DNA of 7,796 nucleotides from an uncultured Bacteroidales bacterium (GTDB lineage: Bacteria > Bacteroidota > Bacteroidia > Bacteroidales > UBA932): contig CAMZCW010000106.1 of the NCBI GenBank assembly GCA_947305045.1, positions 1-7,796 on the forward strand. Direction: 5' to 3'. Shown here piece by piece: positions 5,104 through 7,796 of the stretch. Made by a program: the position numbers and the translations under genes. The stretch's first letter is position 1; every line of letters begins with the position of its first letter. The notes beneath the pieces were generated by a model. That model made no database searches and was not told where the DNA came from. It was given only the letters and a program-made list of their open reading frames with translations.

Positions 5104-6723
5104 TTATTTTTCAAGGGTTGTCGTGTAGTCTTTGCGGAAAACGATGCGGCGGACGGCCGTGTTGTGCCGGTTCCCGTTTTCGCCGGACTCGAACAGGAAA
5201 TCCATGTGCAGCCCGGTTTCCTTTCCGTTGCCCAGGTGTTGTGTCCAGGCATTCCCGTGCCGGGCGACGGCTTGTACAAAATAGCGGGTAATGTCATAGC
5301 CCTGGAATGCGAACTGCGACGGCTCGGTGCGGAACAAGGCGCGGTAAGCGCGCACAAACCGATCGACCTCGTCCGTATTGTAATCCGCAAAATAAGCGGT
5401 GCTGATATGGAGTGACGCGTCATGGTAGGCGCTGCCTTCAATTGTATCAAAGGTGCGTACCTTGGAGGGCGCGTACATCACAATGTCGTAGCCTTTGCCC
5501 AGCATGATGCCCAGGTTGCGGACGACATCGCCCATGAAGGCCTCGCTTTCGGAGGCTACCACCACGCGGTTGGTGCCTTCCTGGGTCATGGCCTCTGTAA
5601 GGCGGGCAGGGATGCTGCGGCCTTCCACAATGGCATAGTTGAGGATTTCGTAATTGAGGGGAAGCCGGGCCATGGCGCTGCGGATAGCCACGGGTGCGGC
5701 AATGTTGCCGGCTCCTTTTTCCGTGATGAGGAAGACGGTGTCGTCTTCGTCCGTATCTTCTTTCAGCCAGGCTGCGAGGTCCTCATACTGGTTGTCCGCG
5801 GCGCTGGGAACCTGGATGAAGTTGTGGTAATAGGTGGAAAGAACCGAGGCTTTCTGGTCCAGCGGAGAAATGACCGGAACTTTGCCGTCCAGCCGCTGCA
5901 GGATGGCTTCCAGGTCCCTGGACGCCACGGGGCCCAGCACAAAGTCACTCTTTTGAAGGGCGTCGATGGGAGGGATGCCGGCCGATAGGTCGTAAATGTG
6001 GGCCGTGACTTTGTTCCCTTCCGTCTCCAGGTCTTTCAGGGCCACAAGGACGCCGGAGTAGAAGTCCATGTTGAGCTCACCGGAGCGGAGAGGCAGCACC
6101 AGGGAGAAATCCACGCCCTCATGGGTGCGCAGGTTCAGCAGGCTGCTGTCTGTATGCTCTACAACCGGCGCAGCTGCCACTTCTTCAGCGGCGGCGGCAA
6201 CGGGCGCCACTGCGGCCGAGGCAGAAGAGTCGGCCGGGGCCTTTTCCGCAGCAACGACCTTTACGGGGATGCGAAGTACCTGGCGGGTGCTCAGCTTCTT
6301 GCTCTTGAGGCCGTTCATTTCCATGATTTCCTTCACGGTCACATTATAGCTGCGCGCGATGTCTTCAATGTCCTCGTACCACTTTACGGTGTGCTCCGTG
6401 TAGGAGCCGTCACTTGGTGCGGTCTTGACTTCTTCCTGCTCGCCGGTTTCGCGGTAGGGGACCAGCAGGATGGCGTTTTTCTGCAGACCGGTCTGGCGCA
6501 GGGAAGGATTGGCCTCATAGAGGTCATCTACGCTTACGCCATAGGCTTTGGCAATGCCGAACAGGGTCTGGCGTTCCAATACCACGTGGGACAGGTAAAC
6601 CTTGCCGTTGAGTTTTACCTTCTCCTTGGAGAGGGTGACCGGCGTGGATACGTATTCCTGTGCGGTGGCGGCGGCGCAGCCAAGCAGCAGGAGCGAAGCG
6701 AGGATGGTAAGCAGTCGTTTCAT
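5104..6723 (-). CDS. Two LysM domains fused to a PBP1-like periplasmic-binding domain
   Basis: A 539-residue exported protein. The signal peptide is ambiguous: LLLGC would give a lipoprotein at Cys16, while ATA-Q would be a signal-peptidase-I site after residue 21. Two LysM modules follow, at about 44-89 (SHVVLERQTLFGIAKAYGVS, then YEANPSL) and 108-153 (TEHTVKWYEDIEDIARSYNV, then MEMNGL). Both should bind peptidoglycan glycan. An Ala/Val/Glu-rich linker (about 157-192) leads to a C-terminal type-1 periplasmic-binding fold (about 204-535) with FSLVLPL, FYSGVLVALKDL, FVLGPVASRDLEAIL, KVPVISPLDQ and FAFQGYDITRYFVQA. Such domains are often named amino-acid ABC substrate-binding, but no transporter genes are here. 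The nearest functional analogy is LppC/LpoA-type proteins that regulate cell-wall synthesis, which is inference. It lies 12 bp after the glycosyltransferase and 5 bp before trxB. Confidence 0.9.
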   Translation of the reverse strand: MKRLLTILASLLLLGCAAATAQEYVSTPVTLSKEKVKLNGKVYLSHVVLERQTLFGIAKAYGVSVDDLYEANPSLRQTGLQKNAILLVPYRETGEQEEVKTAPSDGSYTEHTVKWYEDIEDIARSYNVTVKEIMEMNGLKSKKLSTRQVLRIPVKVVAAEKAPADSSASAAVAPVAAAAEEVAAAPVVEHTDSSLLNLRTHEGVDFSLVLPLRSGELNMDFYSGVLVALKDLETEGNKVTAHIYDLSAGIPPIDALQKSDFVLGPVASRDLEAILQRLDGKVPVISPLDQKASVLSTYYHNFIQVPSAADNQYEDLAAWLKEDTDEDDTVFLITEKGAGNIAAPVAIRSAMARLPLNYEILNYAIVEGRSIPARLTEAMTQEGTNRVVVASESEAFMGDVVRNLGIMLGKGYDIVMYAPSKVRTFDTIEGSAYHDASLHISTAYFADYNTDEVDRFVRAYRALFRTEPSQFAFQGYDITRYFVQAVARHGNAWTQHLGNGKETGLHMDFLFESGENGNRHNTAVRRIVFRKDYTTTLEK

Positions 6724-6735
6724 GGCATTTCTCTG

Positions 6736-7796
6736 TTATAAGTTGGAGGCGAAGGCCGTCAGGGCGTCGCAGAAGCGGTGCCAGCTGAGGCGCTCTTTCT
6801 CCTCTTTCATGGCTTTTTTGCAACTATCCTGCAGGGCAGGGCTGGCAAAATAGCGGATGATTTCTGTTTGAATGGCCTCCGGGCTGGCCTCGGGAGACAC
6901 AATTCCCGTGCCACGGTTGCCGATGGTTTGCTTGAGGCCGCCCACGTCCGTGACAATCATGGGCACGCCAAAGTGGCAGGCAATGGCGCTGATCCCGCTT
7001 TGGGTGGCGCTCCGGTAGGGGAGCACGGCAGCATCGGCCACACTGAAAAAGTTTTTGACTTCAGCGTCCCGGATATAATCCGGAAATACAAAAACGCGTT
7101 CTTTCCCGGGCAGCGTTTCTATCTGTGCCTGATACTTGTCGAACGAGCCGTACGGCTCTCCGGCAATGACCAGTTGATAGTCTTCCGGCAGTCCCCGGAA
7201 GGCTTCCAGCAGGATATCCAGGCCTTTGTAGTCCCGGATGAGCCCAAAGAAAAGCAGGGTTTTGCGCTGTGGGTCAACACCCAGTTTACGGGCGGCTTCC
7301 TCCCGCGGCAATGCTGCTCCAAAGTGAGCGTATATGGGATGGGGAAGCAGGATATGGGGCGCATGGGGACGCAGGGACAGTAAATCTGCCTGAACCTGCT
7401 CCGACATGCTCACAAAGCCTGTGCAACCGTTCAGGAAATAGCGGGTGACGGGTCTGTCGAACCAATGGGGCTCGTGGGGAATCACATTGTCCAGCACCAC
7501 CACGCTTTTGCACCCGCAGTGACGGGCCACATAACCCAGTGAGGGTGCGAACCACGACATCCAGTATTTCATTACCAGCACGTCTGCCTTCCAGGCGCGG
7601 ATGGCCCTGGCGGTCTTGTGCCAGGAGAGGGGACCGATGGTGTCCAGGATGGCGCTGGCCTGAACAGGCGTGGCTTCATCGTCCGGGGTTACATACTGGG
7701 TTTTGCCGGGGAAAAGCAGGGACGGATACTGGCGGGAGAAGGAGAAGGCCCGGGTATCATGACATTTTCCCAGTTCCTCCAGCATGCTGGCGTTGA
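6736..7796 (-). CDS. Glycosyltransferase, GT4-like (5' end outside window)
   Basis: A retaining GT-B-fold sugar transferase, C-terminal most-part only: the frame stays open to the right edge (codons for Asn-Ala-Ser precede the Met at 7785). Relatives carry a further N-terminal segment with a glycine-rich nucleotide-sugar loop, so the Met at 7785 is internal. Counted from that Met, visible features are FSRQYPSLLFPGKTQY (16-31) and VMKYWMSWFAPSLGYVAR (71-88), both typical of this Bacteroidota subgroup; then LLFFGLIRDYKGLDILLEAF (177-196, start of the C-terminal Rossmann half), LVIAGEPYG (205-213), PDYIRDAEVKNFFSVADAAVLPYRSATQSG (235-264) and GVPMIVTDVGGL (273-284). The usual EX7E motif is modified to a SGISAIACHFG stretch. 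Donor and acceptor are unknown; surface polysaccharide or glycolipid synthesis is likely by family. No transmembrane segment is evident. Confidence 0.92.
   Translation of the reverse strand, partial: NASMLEELGKCHDTRAFSFSRQYPSLLFPGKTQYVTPDDEATPVQASAILDTIGPLSWHKTARAIRAWKADVLVMKYWMSWFAPSLGYVARHCGCKSVVVLDNVIPHEPHWFDRPVTRYFLNGCTGFVSMSEQVQADLLSLRPHAPHILLPHPIYAHFGAALPREEAARKLGVDPQRKTLLFFGLIRDYKGLDILLEAFRGLPEDYQLVIAGEPYGSFDKYQAQIETLPGKERVFVFPDYIRDAEVKNFFSVADAAVLPYRSATQSGISAIACHFGVPMIVTDVGGLKQTIGNRGTGIVSPEASPEAIQTEIIRYFASPALQDSCKKAMKEEKERLSWHRFCDALTAFASNL

Noticed and set aside
5998..6741. Plus-strand frame of 247 codons opposite the LysM gene
   Set aside because: It is a mirror of the LysM protein's codons, with His/Gly/Val-rich composition and no domain; the minus-strand gene is clearly the real one.

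Overview
The window looks like chromosomal DNA from a GC-rich member of the Bacteroidales (Bacteroidota). The evidence is an omega subunit of the Bacteroidota-specific RpoZ type, a NigD-like lipoprotein, a Bacteroidota-style BamD, a two-LysM protein with a PBP1-like domain, and the absence of clear Shine-Dalgarno sites before the starts. I cannot fix the genus; the high GC content would suit a Rikenellaceae-like or similar gut lineage, but this is inference.

All eight genes lie on the minus strand and are very tightly packed, so they should be read from the right edge to the left. In order: a GT4-type glycosyltransferase cut by the window edge (6736-7796); a LysM plus periplasmic-binding-fold envelope protein (5104-6723); thioredoxin reductase trxB (4169-5098); outer-membrane assembly lipoprotein bamD (3356-4162); a 51-bp gap holding a GC-rich hairpin; RNA polymerase omega rpoZ (2960-3304); DNA repair ATPase recN (1320-2960); a cysteine-free Fur-family regulator (888-1316); and a NigD-like lipoprotein (217-891). 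Gaps upstream of the hairpin are 5-12 bp. Downstream of it, rpoZ/recN share one base (TAATG), recN and the regulator are 3 bp apart, and the regulator and lipoprotein overlap by 4 bp (ATGA). This suggests two transcription blocks, or one long operon with an attenuating hairpin after bamD.

The left 216 bp hold no gene. They contain a degenerate, head-to-tail 22-bp repeat (core ACCGACCTGCACCATCC on the plus strand) in two clusters. Both clusters end in the same variant copy, preceded on the plus strand by TCAG-N6-GAAATCGG, so the clusters look like two copies of one composite element offset by 147 bp. The block runs off the left edge. This is the least explained sequence in the window.

Most of the window is envelope and information-processing housekeeping. 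Points worth a second look are the repeat block, the Irr-like Fur protein without any cysteine and its coupling to a secreted lipoprotein, and the direct rpoZ-recN junction, where many Bacteroidota carry coaBC and a DUF4835 gene.
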